Of a DNA stretch of 64,000 bases, positions 32,475 through 41,505 are shown piece after piece; the stretch's first letter is position 1; every line of letters starts with the position of its first letter. The notes beneath the pieces were generated by a model. The model was not told the DNA's origin. It made no database searches and worked only from the letters and a program-made list of their open reading frames with translations. Both the position numbers and the translations under genes were made by a program. The DNA is from Xylanimonas cellulosilytica DSM 15894 (GTDB taxonomy: Bacteria > Actinomycetota > Actinomycetes > Actinomycetales > Cellulomonadaceae), in NCBI RefSeq assembly GCF_000024965.1, contig NC_013530.1, forward strand, positions 248,001 to 312,000, in the 5' to 3' direction.

Positions 32475-33980
32475 TTGCAGTCACGCACCCGCACCACGCG
32501 CACCACCCGCACTCTGGCCGCCCTCGCGACCGCCGCGCTCGCCGGCGCGACCCTGCTCGCCACGAGCGCCCCGGCCTCCGCCTCCCGGAGCGAGACGCTC
32601 TGGGTCAACCCGAACAGCTCGACCACGGAGCACATCACTGAGCTGAAGCTCAAGGGCCAGGCCCGCGACGACGCCCGCCTGCTCGCGGGCTACGCCACCG
32701 CGACCTGGTTCACGGGCGAGACCCCGAAGAAGGTGCGCAACGCCGTCCGCGACGTCGTACGCAGCGCCGACCGCGCCCGCGCCGTCCCCACCCTGGTGGC
32801 GTACAACCTCCCGTTCCGCGACTGTTCCCAGTACTCCGCGGGCGGCGCGACGTCGCAGGCCGAGTACGAGGCGTGGATCGACGGCTTCGCGGCCGGCATC
32901 GGCGACGAGCGCGCCATCGTCATCCTCGAGCCGGACGGGCTGGGGATCATCCCCTGGTACACCACGTTCGAGGGCACGCAGGAGTGGTGCCAGCCGGAGG
33001 AGGCGGACCCCGCGACCGCGGCCGACGAGCGGTTCGCGATGCTCAACCACGCGGTGGACGTGCTCGCCGCGCTGCCCAACACCGACGTCTACCTCGACGC
33101 CGGCCACTCGGGCTGGCTCAACGTGGGCGACAACACCGACCGCCTGATCAAGGCCGGCGTCCAGAAGGCCGACGGGTTCTACCTCAACGCCTCCAACTAC
33201 CAGTACACGGAGAACTCGGTGGCATACGGCCGCTGGATCTCCTCGTGCATCGCGCTCGTCACCGAGGTGGGCGGAGCGCTCGCCGACTGCGGCAACCAGT
33301 ACTGGAACGGCGGCCCGCTGAGCGACTGGGAGGGCGTGGAGATGACCAAGTACGCGCCGTGGACCGCCGACCCGACGGCCCCGCTCGAGCGGCGCACGGA
33401 CGTCCTCGACGACCGGTACGCGCAGGCGCTGGGCGGCGTGCAGCCCACCGCGCGGTTCGTCGTCGACACCTCACGCAACGGTCAGGGTCCGTGGGACCCG
33501 GCGACGTCGGACGTCGGCTACGACCCGCTGGACTCGGCCGAGGACTGGTGCAACCCGCCCGGACGCGGCCTCGGGCTGCGGCCGACGCTGCAGACCGGCG
33601 ACCCGCTGGTCGCGGCGTACCTGTGGATCAAGGTGCCCGGTGAGTCGGACGGCCTGTGCCACCGCGGCCTGGGCGGCCCGCTCGACCCCGAGCGCGGCAT
33701 CGAGGACCCGGCGGCCGGCCAGTGGTTCGTCCAGCAGGCGCGCGAGCTGATCGAGCTGGCGGTCCCGGCTGTCAAGGGCGACGAGCGCTGCCGGGACGGC
33801 AAGGGCGGCAAGGGCGACCGGGACGGCAAGGGGGACCGGGACGGCAAGGGCGACCGGGACGGTCGCGGCGGCAAGGCCGGCAGGGCCGACCGGGGTGACA
33901 AGGGCGACCGGGATCGCGACCGGCACGACTCCGGTAAGCGTGACGTCAGGACGTCCGACCGTGACGCCAGAAGCCGATGA
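32475..33980 (+). CDS. Secreted GH6 cellulase (endoglucanase/cellobiohydrolase) with charged repeat tail
   Basis: 501 aa. The TTG start is supported by AAGGAG six bases upstream. A signal peptide runs to about residue 42 (ending ASA). GH6 motifs are VAYNLPFRDCSQYSAGG, IVILEPDGLGI, DAGHSGWLN and FVVDTSRNGQGP, with the catalytic aspartates. It cleaves beta-1,4-glucan with inversion. After the catalytic domain there is no carbohydrate-binding module but a ~65-residue Lys/Gly/Asp/Arg tail with repeats of GKGDRD. The last 35 bases overlap the convergent siderophore-interacting gene. The upstream CebR-like box suggests cellobiose induction. Confidence 0.93.
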   Translation: MQSRTRTTRTTRTLAALATAALAGATLLATSAPASASRSETLWVNPNSSTTEHITELKLKGQARDDARLLAGYATATWFTGETPKKVRNAVRDVVRSADRARAVPTLVAYNLPFRDCSQYSAGGATSQAEYEAWIDGFAAGIGDERAIVILEPDGLGIIPWYTTFEGTQEWCQPEEADPATAADERFAMLNHAVDVLAALPNTDVYLDAGHSGWLNVGDNTDRLIKAGVQKADGFYLNASNYQYTENSVAYGRWISSCIALVTEVGGALADCGNQYWNGGPLSDWEGVEMTKYAPWTADPTAPLERRTDVLDDRYAQALGGVQPTARFVVDTSRNGQGPWDPATSDVGYDPLDSAEDWCNPPGRGLGLRPTLQTGDPLVAAYLWIKVPGESDGLCHRGLGGPLDPERGIEDPAAGQWFVQQARELIELAVPAVKGDERCRDGKGGKGDRDGKGDRDGKGDRDGRGGKAGRADRGDKGDRDRDRHDSGKRDVRTSDRDARSR

Positions 33981-34746
33981 AGGTGATCCGGTCCTTGGGC
34001 ACCCCGTGGGCGACCAGGTGCCGCCGTCCCTCGGTGGGTAGCGCCTGCTCGCCCACGAGGTAGGCGGACAGCGTCGCCGGGTCCGCCGGCGTGAAGGCGC
34101 GCACCTCGGCGAGCGCGAGGCTGCCCGCACGGGCCTGCGGGTCCGTGCGGGGCAGCCAGCGCACCTCCACGCCGTCGGGCGCCTCGACGTCCTGGGCGTC
34201 CGCGGCGTCCGGGACCTCGATGACCGCGAGGCCGCGCGCATCCCGGGGAAGGTCGCGCAGGATGCCGCCGATCGCGGGCAGCGCGGACTCGTCGCCCGCG
34301 AACAGGTGGAAGTCGGTGCCGGGTGCGGGCTCGAAGCCGACGCCCTGGTCCAGCAGGACCACCCGCTCGCCGGGCTGCGCCTTCTGCGCCCAGGGGCCGG
34401 CCACGCCGGTGTCGCCGTGAGCGACGAAGTCGATGTCCAGCTCGCGCAGCTCCGGCCGGTGCTCGCGCACGGTGTAGGACCGGCACACGGGACGGGTGCC
34501 CGCGGGTGTCCTGAGGTACTTGAGGTAGCCGCCGATGCCGAAGCGGTCGGGCAGCCGCGCGAAGTCGGTCTGTTCGCCGGCTGACGGGAGGAACAGCCGG
34601 AACCAGTGGTCGAACCCGCGCTGCGGCAGCGCGCCCAGGTCCTCGCCGACGAGCGTCACGCGCACCATGTGCGGCGTGACCTGCTTGGTGCGCTGCACCT
34701 CGGCCGCATAGAGCCCGGTGGCCTTGCGTGCGTCCTTGTACGCCAT
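33946..34746 (-). CDS. Siderophore-interacting protein (FAD-dependent ferric-siderophore reductase)
   Basis: 266 aa cytoplasmic flavoprotein that reduces Fe(III)-siderophores. Visible: an FAD-binding beta-barrel with RSYTVREHRP and DFVAHGDTGVAGPWA, then an NAD(P)-binding half with FAGDESALPAIGGIL and a C-terminal EGRRHLVAHG / ITFIGFWRHG ending, all typical of the ViuB/SIP family. GGAGAGG lies nine bases before the ATG. A DtxR/IdeR-type iron box sits 37 bases upstream, fitting iron repression. Confidence 0.93.
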   Translation of the reverse strand: MAYKDARKATGLYAAEVQRTKQVTPHMVRVTLVGEDLGALPQRGFDHWFRLFLPSAGEQTDFARLPDRFGIGGYLKYLRTPAGTRPVCRSYTVREHRPELRELDIDFVAHGDTGVAGPWAQKAQPGERVVLLDQGVGFEPAPGTDFHLFAGDESALPAIGGILRDLPRDARGLAVIEVPDAADAQDVEAPDGVEVRWLPRTDPQARAGSLALAEVRAFTPADPATLSAYLVGEQALPTEGRRHLVAHGVPKDRITFIGFWRHGRTS

Positions 34747-34782
34747 CGGCGTGATCCTCTCCGGAAGGACTCGGCATGACAG

Positions 34783-34801
34783 TGAGGTATGCCTTGCCTA
34801 A
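34783..34801 (-). promoter_or_regulatory. DtxR/IdeR-type iron box
   Basis: On the minus strand TTAGGCAAGGCATACCTCA, a 19-base near-palindrome matching the actinobacterial iron-box pattern TTAGGTTAGGCTAACCTAA at both arms. It lies just upstream of the siderophore-interacting protein gene. Confidence 0.82.
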
Positions 34802-35209
34802 GTTGGTGAGTCGGACAGTACACGCGAAATGAGGGCGCGGGGAGGGGGCACTACGCACCGATGAGCCTCGGCGGGGCCGATCCGGTTCCAGGCAGGGGCG
34901 AGCGGCCCGGTCTGTCACGCCAAAGCCCTGGTTCGCGTCACGAACCGGGCCGTTCGCCGGCCGACGTCGTCAGGCTGAGTCCTGCGGCCATGGACCGGCT
35001 GCGTCACCAGGCAGGTCGAGGCTCGTGAGTGTCTGAGGTCCGCGGTACTGTCCTGCCCAGGTCACGAGCGATCAGCGATACGCCCTCCGCGTGCTGGTCC
35101 GGCAACCGCGTCACTCGCGCACGGTGCCCCAGGAGGAAGACCGGCCCGCTCCAACCGGCGCGGGAAGGCTGGGTCCGCTGGGCTGCGGTCCCTGCGAGAG
35201 GAGTGTGCG
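34802..35209. other. Intergenic region, no gene seen
   Basis: About 400 bases between the iron box and the gene at 35210. No supported reading frame, tRNA or strong hairpin. GAGAGGAG at its end is the ribosome site of the next gene. Confidence 0.5.
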
Positions 35210-35665
35210 ATGGACATTGCCGGCGCTGAACTGGATGAGTTCGCCCGCGGGTCGATGATCGAGAATGTCAGGTTGTCTCGCCCTGACGTCGTGGACGGCA
35301 CCCACCCTGAGGCGACGAGACTGATCTCGGTCGACGTCGAGCCAGCTGTGTTTGACATCGCGCGGGGCACGGACGTGCGGGTCCTGACCCACCGGGCGTT
35401 GGTTCATGACTTGTGCTCCTTCATCGACACCCGTGACCTGTCTGCACGACTCGACGTCGAGCGCGTACTCGCCGGTGCCGCGCTGTGGGACGTCGTCGAT
35501 GATGCGGTGCTCGCGGAGCGGCGCGTACTGCTGTCACACGACGGACTCCGGCGGAAGGTAGTGAACGCGGCACTCACGCTCGCGTGGCGCGAGTCGGGGC
35601 AGATCGGCGCGACCGACCTCATCGAAGACAGTGAGTTCCCCCGCCCACGTGCAGACCTGCGGTGA
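35210..35665 (+). CDS. Hypothetical protein (151 aa)
   Basis: Starts MDIAGAELDEFARGSMIENV after a good GAGAGGAG ribosome site. The soluble sequence continues with a region VLTHRALVHDLCSFIDTRDL and ends FPRPRADLR. No family is recognised. The codon choice is less GC3-extreme than in housekeeping neighbours, and the next 200 bases contain a gene fragment, so this may be part of an acquired or decaying segment. Isolated between two minus-strand genes. Confidence 0.5.
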   Translation: MDIAGAELDEFARGSMIENVRLSRPDVVDGTHPEATRLISVDVEPAVFDIARGTDVRVLTHRALVHDLCSFIDTRDLSARLDVERVLAGAALWDVVDDAVLAERRVLLSHDGLRRKVVNAALTLAWRESGQIGATDLIEDSEFPRPRADLR

Positions 35666-35876
35666 GCGCGTCGTCGCTGCGACACCCGATGCGAGCGTGC
35701 GGCCGAGCGGGTTGCGACCATCGTGGACGTGTCGGTCGGGACCGGGCCGGTGCCAGCGCCACCGACGCCGATCAGGCGCGCGAGCGTGGTGTGGAGACCA
35801 CGCCGATGATTTCCACAGGCCGCAGGCACCGGCCCCTGACTCGATCAGACCGACGCTGCGGCGGTACCACCAGCCG
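35666..35876 (+). pseudogene. Gene-fragment relic sharing 52 bp with the solitary nuclease gene
   Basis: Bases 35751-35802 match 39431-39482 at 48 of 52 positions and in the same reading frame (ATDADQARERGVETT versus ATDADQTRERGVETT). Sequence on either side differs and no complete gene is present. It looks like the remnant of a paralogue of the 38646 gene. Confidence 0.55.
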
Positions 35877-36569
35877 CTACACCCGCCGCGGTCCACCGGG
35901 AGCGTTGTCACCGGGGACGACGAGGCCGATCTCGTAGCCGAGGATGACCGCCTGCGTGCGGTCACGCAGGCCGAGCTTGCGCAGCACCGCGGCGACGTGG
36001 GTCTTCACGGTCGTCTCGGCGAGGAAGAGGGTGCCGGCGATCTCCGCGTTGGACTCCCCCCGGGCCAGGGCCTGGAGCACGTCACGTTCCCGTGGGCTCA
36101 GCCCCGCCAGCTGCGCAGGTGTCTGCCCTGGTTCCACGGCCCGCGGCCGACGCACGTGGCTCTCCACGAGGCGTCGCGTCAGGCTCGGGTCCAGCAGAGC
36201 CTCCCCGGACGCTGCGGTGCGTACCGCATGAAGCAGGTGTGCCCGAGGTGAGGACTTCAGCATGAACCCGCTCGCCCCGGCGACCAGCGCGTCGTAGAGG
36301 TAGTCGTCACGGTCGAACGTCGTGAGCATGACCACCCGTGTGTGCGCGGTGGTGTCCGCCACGACGGCGCGGGCGACCTCCAGCCCTGACATACGTGGCA
36401 TCTGGATATCGAGCAGTGCTACATCCGGTCGAAGCCGTCGCACCTCGCGCAGCGCGGCTTCACCGTCTGCGGCCTCTGACAGGACCTGGATGTCGTCCTG
36501 CGCTTCGAGGATGAGCCTCAGACCCGAACGGACGAGCTCGTGGTCATCAGCGAGGACCACCGTGATCAT
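35877..36569 (-). CDS. LuxR/NarL-family response regulator
   Basis: 230 aa. The receiver domain has D8/D9 (LADDHELVRSGL), phospho-acceptor Asp in VALLDIQMPRMSG and Lys in GFMLKSSPR. The DNA-binding domain shows LSPRERDVLQALARGESNAEIA and TTVKTHVAAVLRKLGL. The ATG overlaps the stop of the kinase gene upstream (ATGA), so the two are co-translated. The likely target is the divergent membrane protein gene at 37873, by position only. Confidence 0.94.
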   Translation of the reverse strand: MITVVLADDHELVRSGLRLILEAQDDIQVLSEAADGEAALREVRRLRPDVALLDIQMPRMSGLEVARAVVADTTAHTRVVMLTTFDRDDYLYDALVAGASGFMLKSSPRAHLLHAVRTAASGEALLDPSLTRRLVESHVRRPRAVEPGQTPAQLAGLSPRERDVLQALARGESNAEIAGTLFLAETTVKTHVAAVLRKLGLRDRTQAVILGYEIGLVVPGDNAPGGPRRV

Positions 36570-37678
36570 GATCGTCCCAGCGGCACCGTGGCGCGGACCG
36601 CGAACCCGCCGTCGCTCTTGGCGGCGTCGAGCCGACCGCCGAGTGCGGCGATCCGGTCGCGAAGCCCCGACAGCCCGCTACCGAGCCCGGTGCTCTCCTC
36701 GGTGGTCCCGGTTCCGTCGTCGCGCACCTCCAGCACGGCTGCGCCTTCCGCGGTGCTCGCCTGGATCGAGACCTCGGAGGCACCCTCGGCGTGACGGAGC
36801 GTGTTCGTGATGGCCTCCTGCGCGACCCGGAACAGGGCGGCTCTCACCGGTTCGTCCCACGAGTGCCAAGCAGGGTCGACCTGGAGCCGGACGTCGATGC
36901 CTGCCGCACGCATCCGTACCGCGAGCGGACCGAGATCGGTGGACTCGTCGCGGAGCACGCCAAGCATCCGGTGCAGGTCCTCCATCGCTGCACGCCCGGT
37001 GTCCGCGATGGTCTCGAGAGCGTTCGCAGCAGCCTCCGGGCGGGCGCCGATCACCTCTCGCGCCGCCTCGGCCTGCACCACCATGAGGCTCACCCCGTGG
37101 GAGACGACGTCGTGCAGGTCCCGTGCCAGTCGCTCTCGTTCGGCGGCCGCGGCCAGTGCTGCCTGCTGGTGACGCTCGCGCTCCAGGGACGCTGCGAAGT
37201 CCTGCAGGGACTGCGTGTACTTCGCCCGCTGTCGTGACAGCCACCCGATCGTCGCGGAGCCGCCAAAGTAGAAGACGGGGTAGACGAGCCCGAACGCACC
37301 CTCGGACGACGCCCTCATCTCCGGCACCGCCACCACGACGACGGTAGCGAGCACGATGGCGACACCGATCAGCGCCTGGCGACGCTCGGCGTACAGCGCC
37401 AGCGTGAAGGACGCGACCATGGCGGCGAGGAAGCTCGCGAAGACAGGCACCTCGATGACGACGACCATCGAGACGACCGAGACTGCAACCCCGAGGGTCG
37501 CCCACAGCAGCGCGCGAGGCAGCAAGGCGACCGAGGCACCGCAGGCCAGCGCGGCGACCAGGACGACCGGAGCGTCGTCGGCCGACCGATCGGCCAGGAG
37601 TTGGACGACGCCGAGCCCGGCAACGGCCAGTCCCAGCCAGAAGTAGATGCGCATCGGAGCGGAACCGGACACGGGCAT
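36566..37678 (-). CDS. Sensor histidine kinase, DesK/NarL type
   Basis: 370 aa. Four to five hydrophobic helices occupy residues ~10-145 with little extracellular sequence, suggesting sensing within the membrane. The acceptor His lies in RDLHDVVSHG (about H189). The N box is AQEAITNTLRHA and the G boxes are VRDDGTG and GSGLSGLRDRI, so the kinase is complete. ATG 37678 is chosen; GTG 37684 and ATG 37654 are alternatives. Divergent from the membrane protein gene at 37873. Confidence 0.92.
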   Translation of the reverse strand: MPVSGSAPMRIYFWLGLAVAGLGVVQLLADRSADDAPVVLVAALACGASVALLPRALLWATLGVAVSVVSMVVVIEVPVFASFLAAMVASFTLALYAERRQALIGVAIVLATVVVVAVPEMRASSEGAFGLVYPVFYFGGSATIGWLSRQRAKYTQSLQDFAASLERERHQQAALAAAAERERLARDLHDVVSHGVSLMVVQAEAAREVIGARPEAAANALETIADTGRAAMEDLHRMLGVLRDESTDLGPLAVRMRAAGIDVRLQVDPAWHSWDEPVRAALFRVAQEAITNTLRHAEGASEVSIQASTAEGAAVLEVRDDGTGTTEESTGLGSGLSGLRDRIAALGGRLDAAKSDGGFAVRATVPLGRS

Positions 37679-37872
37679 CACCACATCCCGACGCTAGACC
37701 AGTTCCGCCCGCGCTGACGGCCTTCGCAAGGAGGAGCCACCTCATCCTGCAGGTGGAGCGTGCCGGTCCCGTCCGAGCGCGAGGCGCCCTTCCAGGAGGA
37801 AGCGGCGCCCTCGATGTGGAGAGCAGCCTCCAGGTGCGGCATTCCGTCGCCACCCGAGCAGGAGGAGGATCC

Positions 37873-38469
37873 ATGTCGTCCATCACCGGTTCCCACCGCC
37901 GAACCACCCAGACCGAGGGCAGCGGAACGAGCGTCGCTCTCAGAGCGAGCGGCCCCCTGGCCGCCATCGCGCTCGTCGCGTTCGTCGCGTCCATCGTCGC
38001 CACCGAGGGCGACCCCCTGGAGCTGGCGACCTCGCCCTTCAGCATCGCGGCGTCGATGGCCGGGCTGGCCGCCCTCGTCGCGCTGAGCCTGGGCATGACC
38101 GATCTGGCTGCCCGTAGGCCGGAGCTGCGCCACGGACCCGGGCAGGTGGGCTGGGCGATCGCGTCGGTGGGCACCGTCCTGGCCGCCGGTGGCCAGTGGA
38201 CCCAGCTGTTCGCCCTCCCTGGGCTCGCCGGACCCGCGCCGGACCTCGCCGTGAACGGCATCGGCAGCGTCGTGGCCGGCTACATCGCCTCCTACATCGT
38301 CCTCGGTGTCGGCTGGCTCCTCGTCGGCATCTCGCTCCTCCGGGCGGGCAGCGCACCCAGGGCGATCGTGTGGACCCTCATCGTCGGCGCCGTGCTGTCC
38401 ATCGCTCCGCTGCCGGTCCGCTTCGCCGTCCTCGCAGTCGCCGTCTCGCTGCTGGCCCGCAGGCGGTAG
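37873..38469 (+). CDS. Integral membrane protein of unknown function
   Basis: 198 aa with about five to six helices: ASGPLAAIALVAFVASIV, an ASMAGLAALVALSLGM segment, GWAIASVGTVLAAGG, AGYIASYIVLGVGWLLVGI and a C-terminal pair ending LLARRR. An exceptionally good ribosome site (GGAGGAGGAT) precedes the ATG. No family is recognised. The divergent two-component operon 195 bases away is a plausible regulator, since NarL-type systems often control a neighbouring membrane protein. Confidence 0.7.
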   Translation: MSSITGSHRRTTQTEGSGTSVALRASGPLAAIALVAFVASIVATEGDPLELATSPFSIAASMAGLAALVALSLGMTDLAARRPELRHGPGQVGWAIASVGTVLAAGGQWTQLFALPGLAGPAPDLAVNGIGSVVAGYIASYIVLGVGWLLVGISLLRAGSAPRAIVWTLIVGAVLSIAPLPVRFAVLAVAVSLLARRR

Positions 38470-38645
38470 CGGCGAGCGCGCATCCAGTCATCGCTCGCGA
38501 ACGCGTCGCCGACGTGAGGTTCGCTCGCTACAGGGTGAAGTCCGCATCACGGAGTGCCACGTCGGACGAACCGGGACCTTGGACAACCGCGCCGTTGGTA
38601 GCGTGACCCACCCTGTGTCCCGAAGGCGTAGTGCGAGGTCAGACG

Positions 38646-39758
38646 ATGGAAATCAGCGAACGGCTTGCTTCTCTGGCGACGAAGCTCCAGCAGCAGCGAG
38701 GCTCGATCGGGACCGAGGAGGCGACGAAGAACGCGATCATCATGCCGTTCATCGCGACCGTCCTGGGCTACGACGTTTTCGACCCGAACGAGGTCGTTCC
38801 GGAGTACACGACCGATGTGGGAACCAAGAAGGGCGAGAAGGTCGACTACGCGATCGTCAAGGACGGCGATGTCCAGATCCTCATCGAGGCCAAGGCTGTC
38901 GGAGCGCCGCTGAGCGTCAACCATGCCTCACAGCTCTTCCGGTACTTCGCTGTGTCGAACGCGCGCATCGGCATCCTGACCAACGGACAGGTGTGGCACT
39001 TCTTCACGGACCTGGAGAAGCCCAACCGGATGGATGAGAAGCCGTTCCTCCAGCTCGATCTGCTCGACATCGATGCGGCACTCATCCCCGAGGTCGCGAA
39101 GCTGACGAAGGCGTCCTTCGACATCGATTCGGTCGTCAGCGCCGCCGAGGAGCTCAAGTACATCGGTGCGATCAAGCGCGAGCTCGCGGCACAGTTCCGT
39201 GAGCCCGATGTTGACTGGGTGCGTGTGCTGACGTCCCGTGTCTACGACGGGTCGATCACTGCGCGCGTCCGTGAGCAGTTCACGGTGCTGGTCTCCAAGG
39301 CCATGCGGCAGTTCCTCGCAGACCAGGTCAACGATCGGCTCAAGACTGCACTCGGTGGCCAAGGGTATGGCGACGCCGGTGCTCCGCCCGCTGCGGTGAC
39401 CAGTGCCCCGGAAGCGCCCGACGCGGCCGATGCCGGCGCCACCGACGCAGACCAGACGCGCGAGCGTGGTGTGGAGACCACGATGGAGGAACTGGAGGGT
39501 TTCCAGATCATCCGGGCGATCGCATGCAGCGAACTGTCGCTCTCGCGCATCGTGCCGCGTGACACGAAGAGCTACTTCGGGGTGCTCGTCGACGACAACA
39601 ACCGCAAGCCCATCGCGCGGCTGCACTTCAATGCCGGGACGAAGTACCTGGGCCTGCTGGACGAGACCAAGGCCGAGACTCGCCACCGGATCGAGACGCT
39701 TGATGAGATCTACCGGTACGCCGACGAGATCAGGATCGCTGCGAAGCGGTGGGCGTAG
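38646..39758 (+). CDS. Solitary PD-(D/E)XK protein with HsdR N-terminal-like domain
   Basis: 370 aa. Residues ~20-170 resemble the type I restriction HsdR N-terminal nuclease domain: GTEEATKNAIIMPFI, a D in KVDYAIVKDG and ExK in ILIEAKAVG, the PD-(D/E)XK core. There is no helicase, HsdM or HsdS gene nearby. After an Ala/Asp/Pro-rich linker (which includes the 52-bp shared segment) a second domain begins at MEELEGFQIIRAIA and ends TKAETRHRIETL-like ETKAETRHRIE, a unit often attached to such nucleases. Probably a defence or DNA-repair related endonuclease; the role is unproven. Confidence 0.8.
   Translation: MEISERLASLATKLQQQRGSIGTEEATKNAIIMPFIATVLGYDVFDPNEVVPEYTTDVGTKKGEKVDYAIVKDGDVQILIEAKAVGAPLSVNHASQLFRYFAVSNARIGILTNGQVWHFFTDLEKPNRMDEKPFLQLDLLDIDAALIPEVAKLTKASFDIDSVVSAAEELKYIGAIKRELAAQFREPDVDWVRVLTSRVYDGSITARVREQFTVLVSKAMRQFLADQVNDRLKTALGGQGYGDAGAPPAAVTSAPEAPDAADAGATDADQTRERGVETTMEELEGFQIIRAIACSELSLSRIVPRDTKSYFGVLVDDNNRKPIARLHFNAGTKYLGLLDETKAETRHRIETLDEIYRYADEIRIAAKRWA
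39431..39482 (+). repeat. Second copy of the 52-bp segment shared with 35751-35802
   Basis: Encodes the linker GATDADQTRERGVETT of the solitary nuclease. Four mismatches to the upstream copy. Confidence 0.85.
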
Positions 39759-39807
39759 GCGCGGTCGGCAGGGCGACGTCGACGGCGGTGCGCTCCAGCG
39801 GGGTCGG

Positions 39808-39843
39808 CGTCAGGCCGGCGGCGGCATGCTGGCCGGCCTGACG
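39808..39843. terminator. Bidirectional terminator between convergent genes
   Basis: Perfect 11-base inverted repeat CGTCAGGCCGG / CCGGCCTGACG around 14 bases, placed midway between the nuclease gene and the convergent hypothetical gene. Confidence 0.75.
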
Positions 39844-39857
39844 CCTGGCGGGGCGCG

Positions 39858-40691
39858 TCAGGCCTTCGGCCGCCGGATGAGGTCCTCGTCGCCCTCCTCG
39901 CGCGGGACGAGGAGGAACCCCTGGGGGCTTGCAGGGTCGTAGGTGACGACGGCGTTGAGGTCGCGGAGCTTCGCGGTCCACTCCGCCAGTCGCTGCGCGT
40001 CGCCGTCTCGGAGCGTGGCGCCGTGGTGGACACGTTCGGCGTGCCGGAGCATCGCGAGCGTGTACGCGAGGCGGTGGCGCGGGTGGAAGTCCCAGGGGAT
40101 GAGGTGTCCGCTGGGCGCTGCGTCGTTGCGCATCTGTGTGCGCGCCCGGTGGACGATGTCGTCGGGCGCCATGCCTTCCTCGATGACGAAGGCGTCGAAG
40201 GTGCTCCCGTGAGCATCGCCGGGCGGAACCGGGCGGGGCGGGCACGCGTGCTCGGCCGCCCAACTGCGTGCCAGGCGGAGATCGGTCACGGTGGTGCTGG
40301 CGCCGCAGCCCTGGCACGCGGCGATGATCTCGGTGTCGCCGCCCAGGTCGACGATGACGGTGCGGGCGGGACGGCAGCACGCGTCGAGGTGCCCGGCGGG
40401 CTCGCGGAACCGGTCCTCGGTGCGGACGACGAGTGCGCAGGTGCAGACGAGGCGGTTGACGTCGCGCACGCGCACCGGGCGGTGGATGCCGTCGGCGCGC
40501 GAGTCGAGGATCTCCGCGTACCCGGCAAGGTCCGTCTCGATCTGGTGGTCGGCGTCGGGCCCGAACTCACCGAGGACGAGTGGTGCCTGGTGCTGCAGGT
40601 TGAGGTAGCAGCACTGCGCAGCCAGGACGCGCGCGTCATAGAGGAACCCGTCGAGGTCGTAGTCCTTGGGTCGGTTGCTGTACTTGCTCAC
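39858..40691 (-). CDS. Hypothetical protein with cysteine pairs (277 aa)
   Basis: GTG start with GGAGTG upstream; begins MSKYSNRPKDYDLDGFLYDA. Cysteine pairs at QCCYL, VCTCAL, DACCRP and CQGCG hint at a zinc ribbon. A region WDFHPRHRLAYTLAMLRHAERVHHG is helical and His-rich. No family is recognised. Together with its neighbour at 38646 it may belong to an acquired segment. Confidence 0.6.
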   Translation of the reverse strand: MSKYSNRPKDYDLDGFLYDARVLAAQCCYLNLQHQAPLVLGEFGPDADHQIETDLAGYAEILDSRADGIHRPVRVRDVNRLVCTCALVVRTEDRFREPAGHLDACCRPARTVIVDLGGDTEIIAACQGCGASTTVTDLRLARSWAAEHACPPRPVPPGDAHGSTFDAFVIEEGMAPDDIVHRARTQMRNDAAPSGHLIPWDFHPRHRLAYTLAMLRHAERVHHGATLRDGDAQRLAEWTAKLRDLNAVVTYDPASPQGFLLVPREEGDEDLIRRPKA

Positions 40692-40854
40692 TGCACACTC
40701 CGTGGGGGAGTACGGCGTGGGGCGCCGTGACCGTCTTGACGGCGTCGAGGTGACGCCGGCCCGGGTCTTCTCCGGAGGGCACCGTGTCGGGACGCGGTTG
40801 CCGTCAGCCCACGTCCGGAGGCGTGCGGGCTGAGCTCTTGACCTGCGACGGAGA

Positions 40855-41505
40855 CTACACGGCGTGCCGGAGGTAACGGAGCACGGCCTGCACGCGCCGG
40901 TGTGTCGTCGCGTCGTCGGCGAGCTCGAGCTTCATGAAGATGCTCGTGACGTGGGTCTCGACGGTGCGTTCGGTCACCACGAGCCGCTGGGCGATCGCCT
41001 GGTTCGACAATCCCTCGGCGATGAGCGCGAGCACCTCGCGCTCGCGCGGTGTGAGTCTGTCGACCGGGTCCTGTCGGCGCCTGCGGCCGAGCAGTCGCGC
41101 GACGATCGTGGGGTCGATCACGGTCTCGCCCTCCGCGATGCGGCGTAGCGCGTCGACGAGCACCGCGATGTCGAAGAGTCGATCCTTGAGGAGGTAGCCG
41201 ACTCCCTCGGGGTGTTCCTCGATGAGTCGCATCGCGTACTCGGTCTCGAGGTACTGCGAGAGGACGAGCAGACCGAGCTCAGGCCGTTCGCGATGCAACG
41301 CCGACGCCGCCAGGAGGCCTTCGTCGGTGAAGGTCGGCGGCATCCGGATGTCGAGCACGACGACGTCGGGGTCATGGTCGGCGACGAGCGCTTGGATGTC
41401 ACGGGCATCCGCGGCCTGTGCAACGACATCAACCCCCACCTCCGCCAGCAACCGCACGAGACCCGCTCGCGTCAGCAGGGCGTCGTCGACGACGATCACG
41501 CGCAC
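40855..41505 (-). CDS. LuxR/NarL-family response regulator of the split-kinase locus
   Basis: 216 aa with an intact receiver: D7/D8 in VVDDALL, phospho-acceptor D52 in VVVLDIRMPP, and Lys in GYLLKDRL. The helix-turn-helix has LTPREREVLALIAEGLSNQAIA and ERTVETHVTSIFMKLEL. The GTG start overlaps the 3' end of the histidine-retaining kinase by ten bases. Because the receiver is complete, it should be a real phosphorylation target even though its operon partner cannot bind ATP in the usual way. Confidence 0.93.
   Translation of the reverse strand: MRVIVVDDALLTRAGLVRLLAEVGVDVVAQAADARDIQALVADHDPDVVVLDIRMPPTFTDEGLLAASALHRERPELGLLVLSQYLETEYAMRLIEEHPEGVGYLLKDRLFDIAVLVDALRRIAEGETVIDPTIVARLLGRRRRQDPVDRLTPREREVLALIAEGLSNQAIAQRLVVTERTVETHVTSIFMKLELADDATTHRRVQAVLRYLRHAV

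Noticed and set aside
37685-37872. Small upstream start (37753) for the membrane protein
   Set aside because: The GGAGGAGGAT site directly before ATG 37873 decides for the shorter form; the extension is hydrophilic and Gly/Arg-rich.
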